Positions 32,301-41,195 of a stretch of 64,000 bases of DNA are shown here, piece after piece. A program made the translations under genes and the position numbers. Source of the DNA: JAUIAI01 sp050633665 (GTDB taxonomy: Bacteria > Pseudomonadota > Gammaproteobacteria > Burkholderiales > Burkholderiaceae_E); contig JBOEGY010000002.1 of assembly GCA_050633665.1 (NCBI GenBank), forward strand, positions 1 to 64,000, written 5' to 3'. A model generated the notes under the pieces. That model searched no databases, was not told the origin of the DNA, and saw only the letters and a program-made list of their open reading frames with translations. The stretch's first letter is position 1. Every line of letters begins with the position of its first letter.

Positions 32301-33107
32301 TCACCCCCCGGACGCCGACCGGTTCGCGAGCAGACTGACCAGATGCTCCCACCAGGTGGGTAGTTCGTCCCAGGGGTTATTCATCAGATCGTCGGTGACA
32401 TAAACATAACCGATGCGGTTTCTGATGGCCTGATCGACAATCTGGCTGACCAGCGACCGCTCGCTGACCGAATGGATCAGTTCCGCAAAGCGCTCTTTGC
32501 CGTATTCAGCAGGCCAATGGATGACCTCCCGGTCACGCCATGCCGCGCCGGTTTGCTCAAACTGAACAAACGTATCTGCAGTCGGCAGATCGAGATGTCG
32601 GCGAGCCGGCTTAACCCCGGGATTGCCGACGACGAGCCAGTTCGAGTGAACCGCCTTGATCAGTTGATAAACCGATTCAAAATACAGGATTGAGGCCGCC
32701 TCATCGTCGCTGGCCATTTCATCAATAAATATCCCGTCAATTTCGTAGAGATTGGCATAACGGTTTATTTCCGCCGCGACCTCGTTCAAGCTGCGTTTGC
32801 CATACTGGGTATGAACATAGCCGATTACGCGGCCGCCGGCTGCGCGGACCGCGCGAATCACCTGCTCGTAGTTGGAATCGGTGTTGTTACCGGGGCCGCT
32901 CGCCGGATTAAGAATAGCGGTGACTGAAACCTGCTGCGCTGCGGCTGCCAGGGCTGCCCAGCGGGTATCGTTGGCCCCGGGGTAAAAATAGGCGGGGACC
33001 AGAAGACCGAGATTGTCTGGCTCAGTCGGTGTTAATGCGGTGGCGGGTGTAATAGAGAGTCCGAGCACGGCAAGTAACCAGGAAATCACTCGAAAGTGTG
33101 GTTTCAT
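32301..33107 (-). CDS. Spherulin-4 family secreted protein (predicted glycosidase-like TIM barrel)
   Basis: 268 residues. A signal peptide (MKPHFRVISWLLAVLGLSITPATA) leads to export. The mature protein shows the Spherulin-4 pattern: LLVPAYFYPG, VTAILNPASGPG, GRVIGYVHTQYGKR, YEIDGIFIDEMASD, WLVVGNPG and IGYVYVTDD. The fold is a TIM barrel related to glycoside hydrolases (including the galactosaminogalactan hydrolase Sph3), with acidic residues D/E in DGIFIDE as candidate catalysts. It may cut an extracellular polysaccharide, such as a biofilm matrix. It lies between two MFS genes. Confidence 0.8.
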   Translation of the reverse strand: MKPHFRVISWLLAVLGLSITPATALTPTEPDNLGLLVPAYFYPGANDTRWAALAAAAQQVSVTAILNPASGPGNNTDSNYEQVIRAVRAAGGRVIGYVHTQYGKRSLNEVAAEINRYANLYEIDGIFIDEMASDDEAASILYFESVYQLIKAVHSNWLVVGNPGVKPARRHLDLPTADTFVQFEQTGAAWRDREVIHWPAEYGKERFAELIHSVSERSLVSQIVDQAIRNRIGYVYVTDDLMNNPWDELPTWWEHLVSLLANRSASGG

Positions 33108-33136
33108 TGGGCTGACAGAGAAAGGGTAACGCTTGA

Positions 33137-34333
33137 TTATCGACTGTCAGGTCTTAGCAGATGTTCTGAATACAGCAGGTGAAGCAATCCAAATACAGCA
33201 AACAAACCGGCCGCCAGACCGAGTAAATCCAATCCGGCTACATCACTGATAATGCCCGCGAGCGTAGATCCCACCGAGGCGCCGACATAGACAGCCGCCG
33301 CATTCAGCGCAAGCACGACGCTCTGGCTTTGCGGCGCGGCGCTGAGTAATCGGGCTTGTTGGGGGACCAGAAACGACCATCCGAATGTTGACCAGCCAAT
33401 GGTAATGGCTAGCAGCAGCGCGTCGGGCATCGGCAGTAGGGAATACATCGGCAGGAACAGGATCTGCGAAATCGAGGCAATCAGCAGACTGCGTCGTGGG
33501 CCAATTCTGTCGGTCAGAAATCCACCCAGGATATTTCCCAGTACCGTCCCCACACCATAAAAAATCAGTAACAGGGTAACGCCGTCCCGGGAATACCCCA
33601 TGCTTGATTCAAGCAATGGGGCCATCAAGGTGATCAGGATGTAATTGCAGCCAATGTAGCTTGCTGTGAACAACACCGCGTTCATGGCTGGCCAGTTAGT
33701 CATCGTCTGCCACAAGACGCTTAAAGAATTGGCCTGCACGCGCAAACCGGCTGGCACCAGAAAGCGAACACCGATCAGACACAACGCACTCAGCAACGCC
33801 ACCAGCAAAAAAGCTGTCTGCCAGCCATAGGTGTACGCGATGAAGCTCCCGATCGGGACACCGAACACCTGGGCCAGTGTGAAACCAAGAAAAACCCTGG
33901 CCAGCGCCTTGCCGCGTTTGGCCGGCTCGACCAACGCCATCGCGACGACTGAGGTCACTGGCGTAAACAGGCCCGCTCCGAGCGCCGCAATGACACGAGC
34001 CCCATATAAGACGGCCGAGGTCTCGGCAGAGGCAGAAATCAGCGCGCCGAGCAGGAAAAGCCCAAGTCCGATGCTTAGTACCCTGAGCCGGGTCAGTTCA
34101 CTGGTAATGGCGACCAGCAGTGGGGAGCCGACCGCATACGCCAGTGAGTAAACGGTCAGTACCAGCCCGGCCTGCAGGTTGCTCATGCCCAGGCTGGACG
34201 ATAGCGGGGTGATGATGCCGATCACAATGAATGCGCCCATACCGATCGCAAAATTCCCAGCAGACAGCGTGGCGATGACCCAGGCCGACCGGGCGCGGCT
34301 GTTCTTGGAATCAGGGGTGTCGGAATTACTCAC
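33137..34333 (-). CDS. MFS transporter (AraJ/DHA1-like efflux permease)
   Basis: 398 residues with twelve predicted spans. The MFS motif between spans 2 and 3 (SPLLVAITSELTRLRVLSIGLGLFLLG) and motif C (AALGAGLFTPVTSVVAMALVEPAKRGKALA) place it with drug or sugar efflux permeases. The start is GTG at 34333, with AAGAAGT before it. The gene is divergent from the fasciclin lipoprotein gene. Confidence 0.88.
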   Translation of the reverse strand: MSNSDTPDSKNSRARSAWVIATLSAGNFAIGMGAFIVIGIITPLSSSLGMSNLQAGLVLTVYSLAYAVGSPLLVAITSELTRLRVLSIGLGLFLLGALISASAETSAVLYGARVIAALGAGLFTPVTSVVAMALVEPAKRGKALARVFLGFTLAQVFGVPIGSFIAYTYGWQTAFLLVALLSALCLIGVRFLVPAGLRVQANSLSVLWQTMTNWPAMNAVLFTASYIGCNYILITLMAPLLESSMGYSRDGVTLLLIFYGVGTVLGNILGGFLTDRIGPRRSLLIASISQILFLPMYSLLPMPDALLLAITIGWSTFGWSFLVPQQARLLSAAPQSQSVVLALNAAAVYVGASVGSTLAGIISDVAGLDLLGLAAGLFAVFGLLHLLYSEHLLRPDSR

Positions 34334-34487
34334 ATTTGTACTTCTTGGTGGTTCATTTATAGTCCGGTCAACAAAGGAGCAAACAGTCTCCCAGGGTCAT
34401 CGCATTATGCGGGACGCTTGGATCCGGGCTGTTTGAGTGAAAGCGTCCACGAGTGGCGCGCGGAAAGACCCAACAGAGGAAGAGATC

Positions 34488-35642
34488 ATGAATGACGCAC
34501 TGCGCGTATTAGCGATCAGCGTCTTTGCGCTGACCCTTGCCGCCTGCGGTAGTGATGCCGACGACAGCCTTGTCTCCAACGATGGCAATGGCGATCAGGT
34601 TGATAACGGGGACGATGTGGCGAGTGGCGATCCGGATGGTGATCAGATCGGCGGCGGAGATACCGGCGATGATGCCGGCGATGGCGATGGCGATGGCGAT
34701 GGTGATACCGATGGCGATGGCGATTCGTCAGACAATGGCGACAATGCAGACTCTGGCAACGGCAGTGGCGAAGATCCGATCGCGATAGCCAATAGCGCTT
34801 ACGCTTTCGCGCAGAGCCGCTCGGATCTATCGACCCTGGTTGCCGCGATTGATGCGGCGGATCAAAAGAATACGCTAAGCAGTGCGGGTGCCTATACGTT
34901 GTTGGCGCCTGATAATGCCGCGTTCGATCGCTTGTTTGCCGAGTTGGGCATTACCCGGGAGCAATTGTTCGCCAATCAGGAGTTAGTCAGCAAGGTGCTT
35001 CGTTATCATATGATCGGCAGCAATTTGAAGGCGGCTGATTTACCGCTGAGCCGTCCGCTGACCACCTATGAAGGCAGCGTGATAAAAGTTGAGCAAAACA
35101 GTGTGCAACCCATTGTGTTTGACGGCCAGGGTCGACTGGCCCGCGTGACAACGACCGATCTGGATACGGCCAATGCCACGATTCATGTCGTTGACCGTGT
35201 CATGTTGCCGGCTGATAAAAACATTGTGCAGTTAGCGGTAGCCCGTGATGACTTGTCGATTCTGGCCGAAGCCGTGGCTGCTGCCGACTTGGCTGAAACT
35301 CTGTCGGGCAACGGGCCGTTTACCTTGCTGGCGCCTAACAATGACGCATTTGCTGCGGCTCTGAGCGAGTTGGGGCTAACCAAAGCGCAGTTGCTTGCCG
35401 ACCAGGATTTACTGCGCGCCGTGTTGTCCTATCACGTTATTCCGGGAACTTTTTACCGGGCTGATGTTCCTTTCAATCAGCCGCTGACGACCGTTCAGGG
35501 GCAGACGGTGTCGATTAACGAGCTATATCCGCCAGTTGTGACAGATGCCCGCGGACGCGAGGCAAACCTGGTCTCAATCGACACAATTGTTACCAATGGG
35601 GTGGTGCACATTCTGGATCGGGTGATTCTTCCCGCGAACTGA
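34488..35642 (+). CDS. Secreted lipoprotein with two fasciclin (FAS1) domains
   Basis: 384 residues from the ATG at 34488, preceded by AGAGGAAGAG. The lipobox LAAC (near residue 20) predicts a lipid anchor. A long Asp/Gly linker (about residues 25-95) is encoded by GGCGAT repeats. Two FAS1 domains follow (about 98-240 and 245-384), each with the motif YTLLAPDNAAFDRL / FTLLAPNNDAFAAAL and the conserved YHMIG / YHVIPG. FAS1 domains mediate adhesion to cells or matrix. The region upstream of 34488 has an in-frame GTG at 34437 but no ribosome site. A terminator follows. Confidence 0.88.
   Translation: MNDALRVLAISVFALTLAACGSDADDSLVSNDGNGDQVDNGDDVASGDPDGDQIGGGDTGDDAGDGDGDGDGDTDGDGDSSDNGDNADSGNGSGEDPIAIANSAYAFAQSRSDLSTLVAAIDAADQKNTLSSAGAYTLLAPDNAAFDRLFAELGITREQLFANQELVSKVLRYHMIGSNLKAADLPLSRPLTTYEGSVIKVEQNSVQPIVFDGQGRLARVTTTDLDTANATIHVVDRVMLPADKNIVQLAVARDDLSILAEAVAAADLAETLSGNGPFTLLAPNNDAFAAALSELGLTKAQLLADQDLLRAVLSYHVIPGTFYRADVPFNQPLTTVQGQTVSINELYPPVVTDARGREANLVSIDTIVTNGVVHILDRVILPAN
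34678..34734 (+). repeat. GGCGAT hexanucleotide repeats encoding an Asp-Gly linker
   Basis: The stretch is built of imperfect GGCGAT units, giving alternating Asp and Gly in the linker between the lipid anchor and the first FAS1 domain. Such tracts can change length by slippage and may bind calcium. Confidence 0.7.
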
Positions 35643-35657
35643 TCTGCGCCCAGGCAG

Positions 35658-35689
35658 AAAAAGGCAGGCTTTATAGTCTGCCTTTTTTT
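35658..35689 (+). terminator. Rho-independent terminator after the FAS1 lipoprotein gene
   Basis: AAAAAGGCAG, a 10-base loop, then CTGCC followed by seven T. The ten-pair stem and T-run are typical. The A-run on the left means it could also stop transcripts from the other strand. Confidence 0.85.
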
Positions 35690-35739
35690 GTGCCAGCTAT
35701 ACTGGAACAAACGTTGATTGAATTGCTGACTGAACTGAT

Positions 35740-36873
35740 TTGCTTCGACTGATTCATACCGCTGACTGGCAAATAGGCCGTGAATACGGGCAATTTGCAC
35801 CGGACGATGCTGCTGCAATGGCTGCAGCGCGCTTGACGACGGTCAGCCGGATCGGAGCGCTTGCGACCGATAAGCGAGCCGATGCAATTGTTGTTGCCGG
35901 GGACGTCTTTGATGCTCCCAGTATTGCCGACAAAACGATTCGTCGTTTGTTCTCCGCCCTGGACTCGTTTAGCGGGCCCTGGATCTTAATTCCGGGCAAT
36001 CATGATGCCGCGTTGTCGGCCGGCGTTTGGGAACGGGCTGCCGATCTGGGTTGTATTGCAGACCATGTCCGTGTGCTGACCCGGCCCGAAGTGGTCGAGA
36101 TGCGATCGCTGTCCGCCGCTTTTCTGGGAGCGCCACTGGCCCAGCGAAACTCGTTTTCGGACCTGACCGCCGCTTTTGACCAACTGCCATCGGAGCCGGG
36201 CTTCTATCGGATTGGGGTCGCCCACGGATCCGTTACGGGCTTGCTTCAGGGTGATCTTGCGCCGGGCAATCCCATTTCTCCTGATCGGGTCAGTCTGGCC
36301 CGTCTGGACTACCTCGCGCTGGGGGATTGGCATGGCATGAAACAGGTTAATCCGCGTATGTGGTACAGCGGGACGCCTGAACAGGACAGGTTTCGGGCCA
36401 ATGACCCCGGCTATGTGCTTGAAGTCTCTATTGAAGAACCCGGCGCGCAGCCTCAGGTCCAGTCGCATAAGGTGAGCCAGTACCAATGGCATGACATCGA
36501 AGCGGTCTTGCAGGGGGACACGGCAATTGATGCGCTGACTCATCAGATGAAGGATTACGCCCAGAACGATGTCGTTCGGTTGGCGGTTTCCGGGTCGGTG
36601 ACTCTCGCTCAGCGACGGGCACTGGACCAGTTGACTGGGTCACTGGAAGCCCGGCTTGGGGCTTTTCGTTCTGATTTTACTGCCTTGTCTCTGAGCGCGA
36701 GCGACGAAGACATCGCCGGATTGCAGGCTGATGGCTATCTGGCAGAAGTGCTGGAGGAGTTACGCGGCGATAACCATCAACTCGATGAGGCGGTTCGCCA
36801 AGAAGCCTTGCGGTTGCTGGCTGATACCCTGACCGCCACCGTAGAAACGTCCAATGGTCGGGACGCCGGCTGA
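35740..36873 (+). CDS. SbcD/Mre11-like metallophosphoesterase (DNA repair exonuclease)
   Basis: 377 residues, TTG start at 35740 (a stop lies 9 bases upstream in frame and no ATG is available). The five metal motifs of calcineurin-type nucleases are visible: HTADWQIGREYG, VVAGDVFDA, IPGNHDAAL, GVAHGSV and LALGDWHG, followed by YSGTPEQDRF. These proteins form a nuclease complex with a Rad50/SbcC-like ATPase and process double-strand break ends. It overlaps the ATPase gene by one base, supporting a complex. Confidence 0.88.
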   Translation: MLRLIHTADWQIGREYGQFAPDDAAAMAAARLTTVSRIGALATDKRADAIVVAGDVFDAPSIADKTIRRLFSALDSFSGPWILIPGNHDAALSAGVWERAADLGCIADHVRVLTRPEVVEMRSLSAAFLGAPLAQRNSFSDLTAAFDQLPSEPGFYRIGVAHGSVTGLLQGDLAPGNPISPDRVSLARLDYLALGDWHGMKQVNPRMWYSGTPEQDRFRANDPGYVLEVSIEEPGAQPQVQSHKVSQYQWHDIEAVLQGDTAIDALTHQMKDYAQNDVVRLAVSGSVTLAQRRALDQLTGSLEARLGAFRSDFTALSLSASDEDIAGLQADGYLAEVLEELRGDNHQLDEAVRQEALRLLADTLTATVETSNGRDAG

Positions 36874-39587
36874 TGTCTATGCGGCTGAAGTCCATCCGGC
36901 TCGAAAACGTCAGGCGGTATGTTGAGCCTGCGTTATTGGACCATCTCGAGCCCGGACTGAATCTGATCGTCGGTCCGAATGGCGCCGGCAAGAGTACCTG
37001 GGTGAGAGCTTTGCGGGCAGCGTTTTTTGCGTTTCACCGCTCGCGCCAGGTCAAAGATCTGGTGCCGTGGGCGGCCCCCGGTGCGTCACCGCGGATCACG
37101 GTGGACTTTGAAATCGATGGCAAGCAATACCATTTGAGCAAGCAGTTCTTCAAAGGTGCGTTTGTTCGCTTGCAAACGCCTGCCGAACTCTTCGAAGCAG
37201 ACTTGGCAGAAGCACAAATTGCGTTGTTGCTAGGCTTTGAGCCCGTGACAAGAGGAGAGGCACGCCAAATCGGCATTCCCGGTTTGCTCTGGCTGGAGCA
37301 AGGCGCCAGACCGGCGCTTGGTGGTGCCGACAGTCCGCTGGACCCGGCGAGTGATTATCTTCGGGAGGCACTGGGAAGCGCGATGGGCGAAGTCACCAGC
37401 AGCAGTGGTGATGAAGTGCTTCAGCAGCTTGAGAATGAACTGGGGCAGCTAAGGGTCCGCGGCCGGGACAACTCCTCAAAAGGTGAACTGGCCGCTGCGT
37501 TGGCCAGCTTGCAGAGCGCCGAGCAACAGCAACAGGTCTTGCAGTCACAACTGACCGAATTTCGGGACCGGGTTGACCAATTGGGCGGGTTACGTACACA
37601 GATCGCGCATGACCGGGCCGAGAAACCGTGGGAAAGCCTCCAGGCACAAGCCAGCGCGGCGCGGGAGCGACTGACCGCTCTGGGCAAGGTGCAAAATCAA
37701 CTTGAACAGCTCAGGCAAGAGGCCGGGCATTTACAGGCGCGCAAAGAACTACTGCATCGTGAAGTGCAGCGTCAACAGGCGTTACTGGCGTCGCTGGATG
37801 ATCGACAGCGAGCAACCCGGCAGGCGGGCGAGGCTGTGCAAGCGCTTCAAGAGCAACAGGAACTCACCCGTGGGCGGCTTGAAAAAGCACAGAACCATCT
37901 GCTGCAATGTCAGCAACAGCTTGAGTCGGCCCGCGATCAACAACAACGGCAAGAGTTACTCAGGCGGGAGCAGGAGCTGAAAGAACGCCTGGATCAGCGC
38001 AACCGGAGTCTGGATTCGTCACAATCCTGTCTTCAGCGCATTGAAGCACTGACTGCACTGCTTTCGGGAAGGGTGGTATTGCCGGCTTCCGTGGAGCGAC
38101 TGCGGGAGATTGAACAGGAACAGGCATTGCTGACCGAACGAATGTCTGCCTCGGGTACCGAGATCGAATTCGACATTGCGACAGACGAAGCAGTCGCACT
38201 TGATGATGAGCCATTGAGTGGTAAAGGGATGCGTGTGCTGACGCATCAGCAGACGCTGCGCCTGGCCGGAGTTGGAACCGTGTCGATCAAGCCGGGTAGC
38301 GCGGAGCTCGAAAAGAACCGACAGGCAATTCACCTGCTGCAGGCGGAATACACCTCATTGCTGAATCAATCCGGGTATGAGTCGACTGAGTTGGTCGCAA
38401 AAGCTGTCGAGGAGCGACGTCAGGCAGAGGCCGAGCGCCAGATTGAACGGGCTCGGCTGCAGGAGCTGGCCCCCCGGGGTGTTGAGCAGTTGCGCCTGTC
38501 GCTCGCCGAAATCCAGGGTGAACTGGAACAACTGCAGGCACAGCTCAGCCGGTTAAGCGCCGATAAGGTTCAAAAGTCTTGCGGCGAGGTTTCCTCGCTG
38601 CCCGATGTTGCCGCTGCGCAGGCTGCCCTGGATACCGCGACTGAGGTCCGGGCTCAGGCAGAACTGACGGATCGGGCGGCGACAGAAGACTTGTCGGGTG
38701 CCCGCAGCGTTCTCAGGCATGCGGAGCAGGAATTGCTGGTGGTGACGCAGGCCCGATTGGCGGAGCAGGAGCCAGCGCGCGCCATTGCCGGGTCTTCTGA
38801 GCAAAGTGCTTCGGCTGCCGAGAGTCTCGCCGCGCTCTCCGAACGGATCAACACCCTTGAGGCCAGCATGGCGCAATTGTCCAAAACCATTGATTCGGAA
38901 ATGCCGGACACCCTGGCGTTGGATGTGCAGCGTTACAGCGAAAGCGCCAAACAGGCGTTGGATCAGGCTCGGCGCCGGGAGGTTGACGAAGTGAGAATGG
39001 CTGCGGAGCTGTCACAAGCTGGTGCAGCCGGAGTCGAAGAAGCCTTGCAACTGGCCAACGCGGAATTGGAGCGGTGCCAACGGCGGGCGACTGATCTGAC
39101 GATTCGCGCGGATGCGTTGAGCTGGCTGGTCAATCGCATTCGTGAGCGGCGTCAAGCGCTCACCACCCGGTTGCAAGCGCCGCTTCAACAGCGCATGGAT
39201 TACTACCTGAAGCAATTGCTGCCCGGCGTTGAATTGACAATGAATGCAGACCTGGCGCCCGAGTCGATACAAGATACGGCCAGGGCAGCCGGCAACGGGT
39301 CGCTCAGGGAAGCGGTTGCTGAACAGAGTTACGGTACCCAGGAGCAGATCTCGCTGGTTGCGCGTCTTGCCTATGCCGATCTGCTCGCCGCGTCCGGACG
39401 GGCCACTTTGCTATTGATCGATGACGGCATCCTGAATACCGATGGTGAGCGGCTGGAGCGGGTCAAGCGGATTCTGTATGACGCTTCACAACGTCATCAG
39501 GTGTTGTTGTTCAGTTGTCACCCGGAGCGCTGGTCCGGGCTGGGCGTCGCTGCCCGTGATGTGCCTCGCGCGGTGAGCGTCGAGTGA
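36873..39587 (+). CDS. SbcC/YhaN-like SMC-type ATPase without zinc hook
   Basis: 904 residues. Walker A GPNGAGKST is at 34-42. The C-terminal half of the ATPase has SYGTQEQISLVARLAYAD as signature region and Walker B LLLIDDG (846-852; DD in place of the usual DE). Between them are long coiled coils rich in Gln and Leu, interrupted at about 425-490 by a beta-rich insert (TEIEFDIATDEAV). No C-x-x-C pair exists, so the Rad50 zinc hook is absent. This is the layout of YhaN-type partners of SbcD-like nucleases. It is coupled to the nuclease gene and to DUF1415. Confidence 0.85.
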   Translation: MSMRLKSIRLENVRRYVEPALLDHLEPGLNLIVGPNGAGKSTWVRALRAAFFAFHRSRQVKDLVPWAAPGASPRITVDFEIDGKQYHLSKQFFKGAFVRLQTPAELFEADLAEAQIALLLGFEPVTRGEARQIGIPGLLWLEQGARPALGGADSPLDPASDYLREALGSAMGEVTSSSGDEVLQQLENELGQLRVRGRDNSSKGELAAALASLQSAEQQQQVLQSQLTEFRDRVDQLGGLRTQIAHDRAEKPWESLQAQASAARERLTALGKVQNQLEQLRQEAGHLQARKELLHREVQRQQALLASLDDRQRATRQAGEAVQALQEQQELTRGRLEKAQNHLLQCQQQLESARDQQQRQELLRREQELKERLDQRNRSLDSSQSCLQRIEALTALLSGRVVLPASVERLREIEQEQALLTERMSASGTEIEFDIATDEAVALDDEPLSGKGMRVLTHQQTLRLAGVGTVSIKPGSAELEKNRQAIHLLQAEYTSLLNQSGYESTELVAKAVEERRQAEAERQIERARLQELAPRGVEQLRLSLAEIQGELEQLQAQLSRLSADKVQKSCGEVSSLPDVAAAQAALDTATEVRAQAELTDRAATEDLSGARSVLRHAEQELLVVTQARLAEQEPARAIAGSSEQSASAAESLAALSERINTLEASMAQLSKTIDSEMPDTLALDVQRYSESAKQALDQARRREVDEVRMAAELSQAGAAGVEEALQLANAELERCQRRATDLTIRADALSWLVNRIRERRQALTTRLQAPLQQRMDYYLKQLLPGVELTMNADLAPESIQDTARAAGNGSLREAVAEQSYGTQEQISLVARLAYADLLAASGRATLLLIDDGILNTDGERLERVKRILYDASQRHQVLLFSCHPERWSGLGVAARDVPRAVSVE

Positions 39588-40144
39588 ACATTGAACTAGT
39601 ACTGGGCGATACGCGTCGCTGGCTGGAACAAGTCGTCATCGGGCTTCGACTTTGCCCGTTTGCTGCGGCTCCCTATTACAAAGGCCTGGTCAGACTGATC
39701 GCCACCCCGGCGTGCACGGAGGCCGAGTTACTCGACGCGTTGGCCGTCGAATGCCAAACACTTGCTCAATCGGATCCGCAAGACTGTGAAACCAGTTTGC
39801 TGGTTCATCCGAATGCCTTGAATGACTTTGCTGAATACAATCAGTTTCTGGACGCTGCGGATGGCCTGATCAGCTCGCTTGGTCTGACCGGCGTGTTGCA
39901 GGTGGCGAGTTTTCACCCAGACTACTGTTTTGCCGGGTCGGAGGCTGATGATCGTGCCAATTTCACCAATCGTTCGCCATACCCGATGTTGCATCTGTTG
40001 CGCGAGCAGAGCATAGAGGCTGTCATTGACGGTGGCGCCGATAGCGAAGCGATTGTTGCCCGCAATATCGAGTTATTGCGGGCAATGAGCGATGAGGCGT
40101 TGCGCCGGCATTTTGCGCCGTCGCCGGCTACTCCCGGGTTCTGA
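39584..40144 (+). CDS. DUF1415 family protein
   Basis: 186 residues, GTG start overlapping the stop of the ATPase gene by 4 bases. Family features are WLEQVVIGLRLCPFA near the N-terminus, TSLLVHP, VLQVASFHPDYCFAG and FTNRSPYPMLHLLRE. DUF1415 is widespread in proteobacteria and has no known function. Its position in the nuclease/ATPase operon raises the possibility of a link to DNA repair, but that is inference only. The 3' end overlaps the convergent EamA gene by 17 bases. Confidence 0.85.
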   Translation: MNIELVLGDTRRWLEQVVIGLRLCPFAAAPYYKGLVRLIATPACTEAELLDALAVECQTLAQSDPQDCETSLLVHPNALNDFAEYNQFLDAADGLISSLGLTGVLQVASFHPDYCFAGSEADDRANFTNRSPYPMLHLLREQSIEAVIDGGADSEAIVARNIELLRAMSDEALRRHFAPSPATPGF

Positions 40145-41069
40145 CCGGAATAGTTGTGACTGGCGCGAGCCTTGAAGCGGCCACCAGCAAGACTACCGCG
40201 GCCGCCGTCAGCCAGAACCAGAGACTGACGGTTTCACCGAGAAACAGGTGCGCGAACGCGATCGTCATAAAGAGCTGGAGCAGTTGCACTTGCGAGACCC
40301 TGGCTACACCGCCGACCGCCATTCCCCCGTAAAAAAAGAAAAAGCCGACCAGTTGACTTGCCACACCCAGGTATAAGACGGCGAACCACGCCTGCGTGCT
40401 GGCTTGCCCAGGTGGCGTGTTTAGTGTCCAGAACAAGGCCAGGGGTACCGAAACCGGCGCCGCGACAATCACTGTCCAGCAGATCGTTTGCCAGCCGCCG
40501 ATACGGGTCGCGGCAATGCCACCCCACGCATATCCGAAGCCACCGGCAACCACTGCCAGCCAGAGATAGACATCTGACAGGCCCTCTAGCACGCCGCTGG
40601 TCGTGGCAGAGAAGCCGACCACCAGCGCAGCGCCGGCAAGAGCGCAGACCCAAAAAAGCCCTGACGGCCGTTGTTGTCCGAGGGTGGTGGCGGCAATGAC
40701 TGTTGCCAATGGCAGCAACGCGATGATGATGGCGCCGGCTGAAGCGGTAGTTTCGGCCATCGCTAGTGAGGTGAGTACCGGAAACCCGAATACAACGCAT
40801 GAAGCCGCCAGGGCTAATTGCCGCCAGACAGCTTTTGGAGGGCGCGGACAACGGGTCACTACCAGTATCAGGGCGGCCAGTGCGGTGGCGATCATCGCGC
40901 GGGCCAGTGCCACCCAGACTGGATCGAGTTCGCTCGCGGCGACACGGTTCATCGGCAAGGACAAGGCAAACATGGCAACTCCGACGAGGCCGAGCAACAT
41001 GCCAAGTGTCGGGCGGGGTGCGGATTGAGCGGGTGCCGGAGCAGTGACTGGGATGGTTTTGGAAGACAT
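40128..41069 (-). CDS. EamA family (DMT superfamily) exporter
   Basis: 313 residues from the ATG at 41069; the longer frame begins with 46 residues unlike the family. Ten predicted spans in two EamA repeats are seen (MLLGLVGVAMFALSLPMNRVAASELDPVWVALAR in the first). EamA proteins export amino acids or small metabolites. It is divergent from a MocR-type regulator, a frequent pairing in which the regulator senses an amino compound through pyridoxal phosphate and switches on the exporter. Confidence 0.88.
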   Translation of the reverse strand: MSSKTIPVTAPAPAQSAPRPTLGMLLGLVGVAMFALSLPMNRVAASELDPVWVALARAMIATALAALILVVTRCPRPPKAVWRQLALAASCVVFGFPVLTSLAMAETTASAGAIIIALLPLATVIAATTLGQQRPSGLFWVCALAGAALVVGFSATTSGVLEGLSDVYLWLAVVAGGFGYAWGGIAATRIGGWQTICWTVIVAAPVSVPLALFWTLNTPPGQASTQAWFAVLYLGVASQLVGFFFFYGGMAVGGVARVSQVQLLQLFMTIAFAHLFLGETVSLWFWLTAAAVVLLVAASRLAPVTTIPVRTRE

Positions 41070-41150
41070 AGGTGAACGGTACAGGCATGCAAGCCCGGCC
41101 AACCGATACGCAGCCAACAAACGGCAGAGCGCTGGCCCGGCGGTGGGACC

Positions 41151-41190
41151 GGTACAGTTAGTGACAATTTGCTGGCAGGTAATGTACAGT
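41151..41190. promoter_or_regulatory. Direct repeats GTACAGT between the EamA and MocR genes
   Basis: GTACAGT occurs at 41152-41158 and 41184-41190, 32 bases apart start to start (three helical turns); a third copy of GTACAG is at 41079-41084. MocR-type regulators such as GabR bind direct repeats with similar spacing. The second copy lies just before the MocR start, so it would allow autoregulation. Confidence 0.45.
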
Positions 41191-41195
41191 GAACC

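Noticed and set aside
34678..34734. Possible CRISPR-like or satellite array
   Set aside because: Units are 6 bp, in frame and within a coding linker; there are no spacers or cas genes.
38000..38400. Zinc hook in the SbcC/YhaN-like ATPase
   Set aside because: I looked for a C-x-x-C pair in the middle of the coiled coil; the few cysteines are single and scattered.
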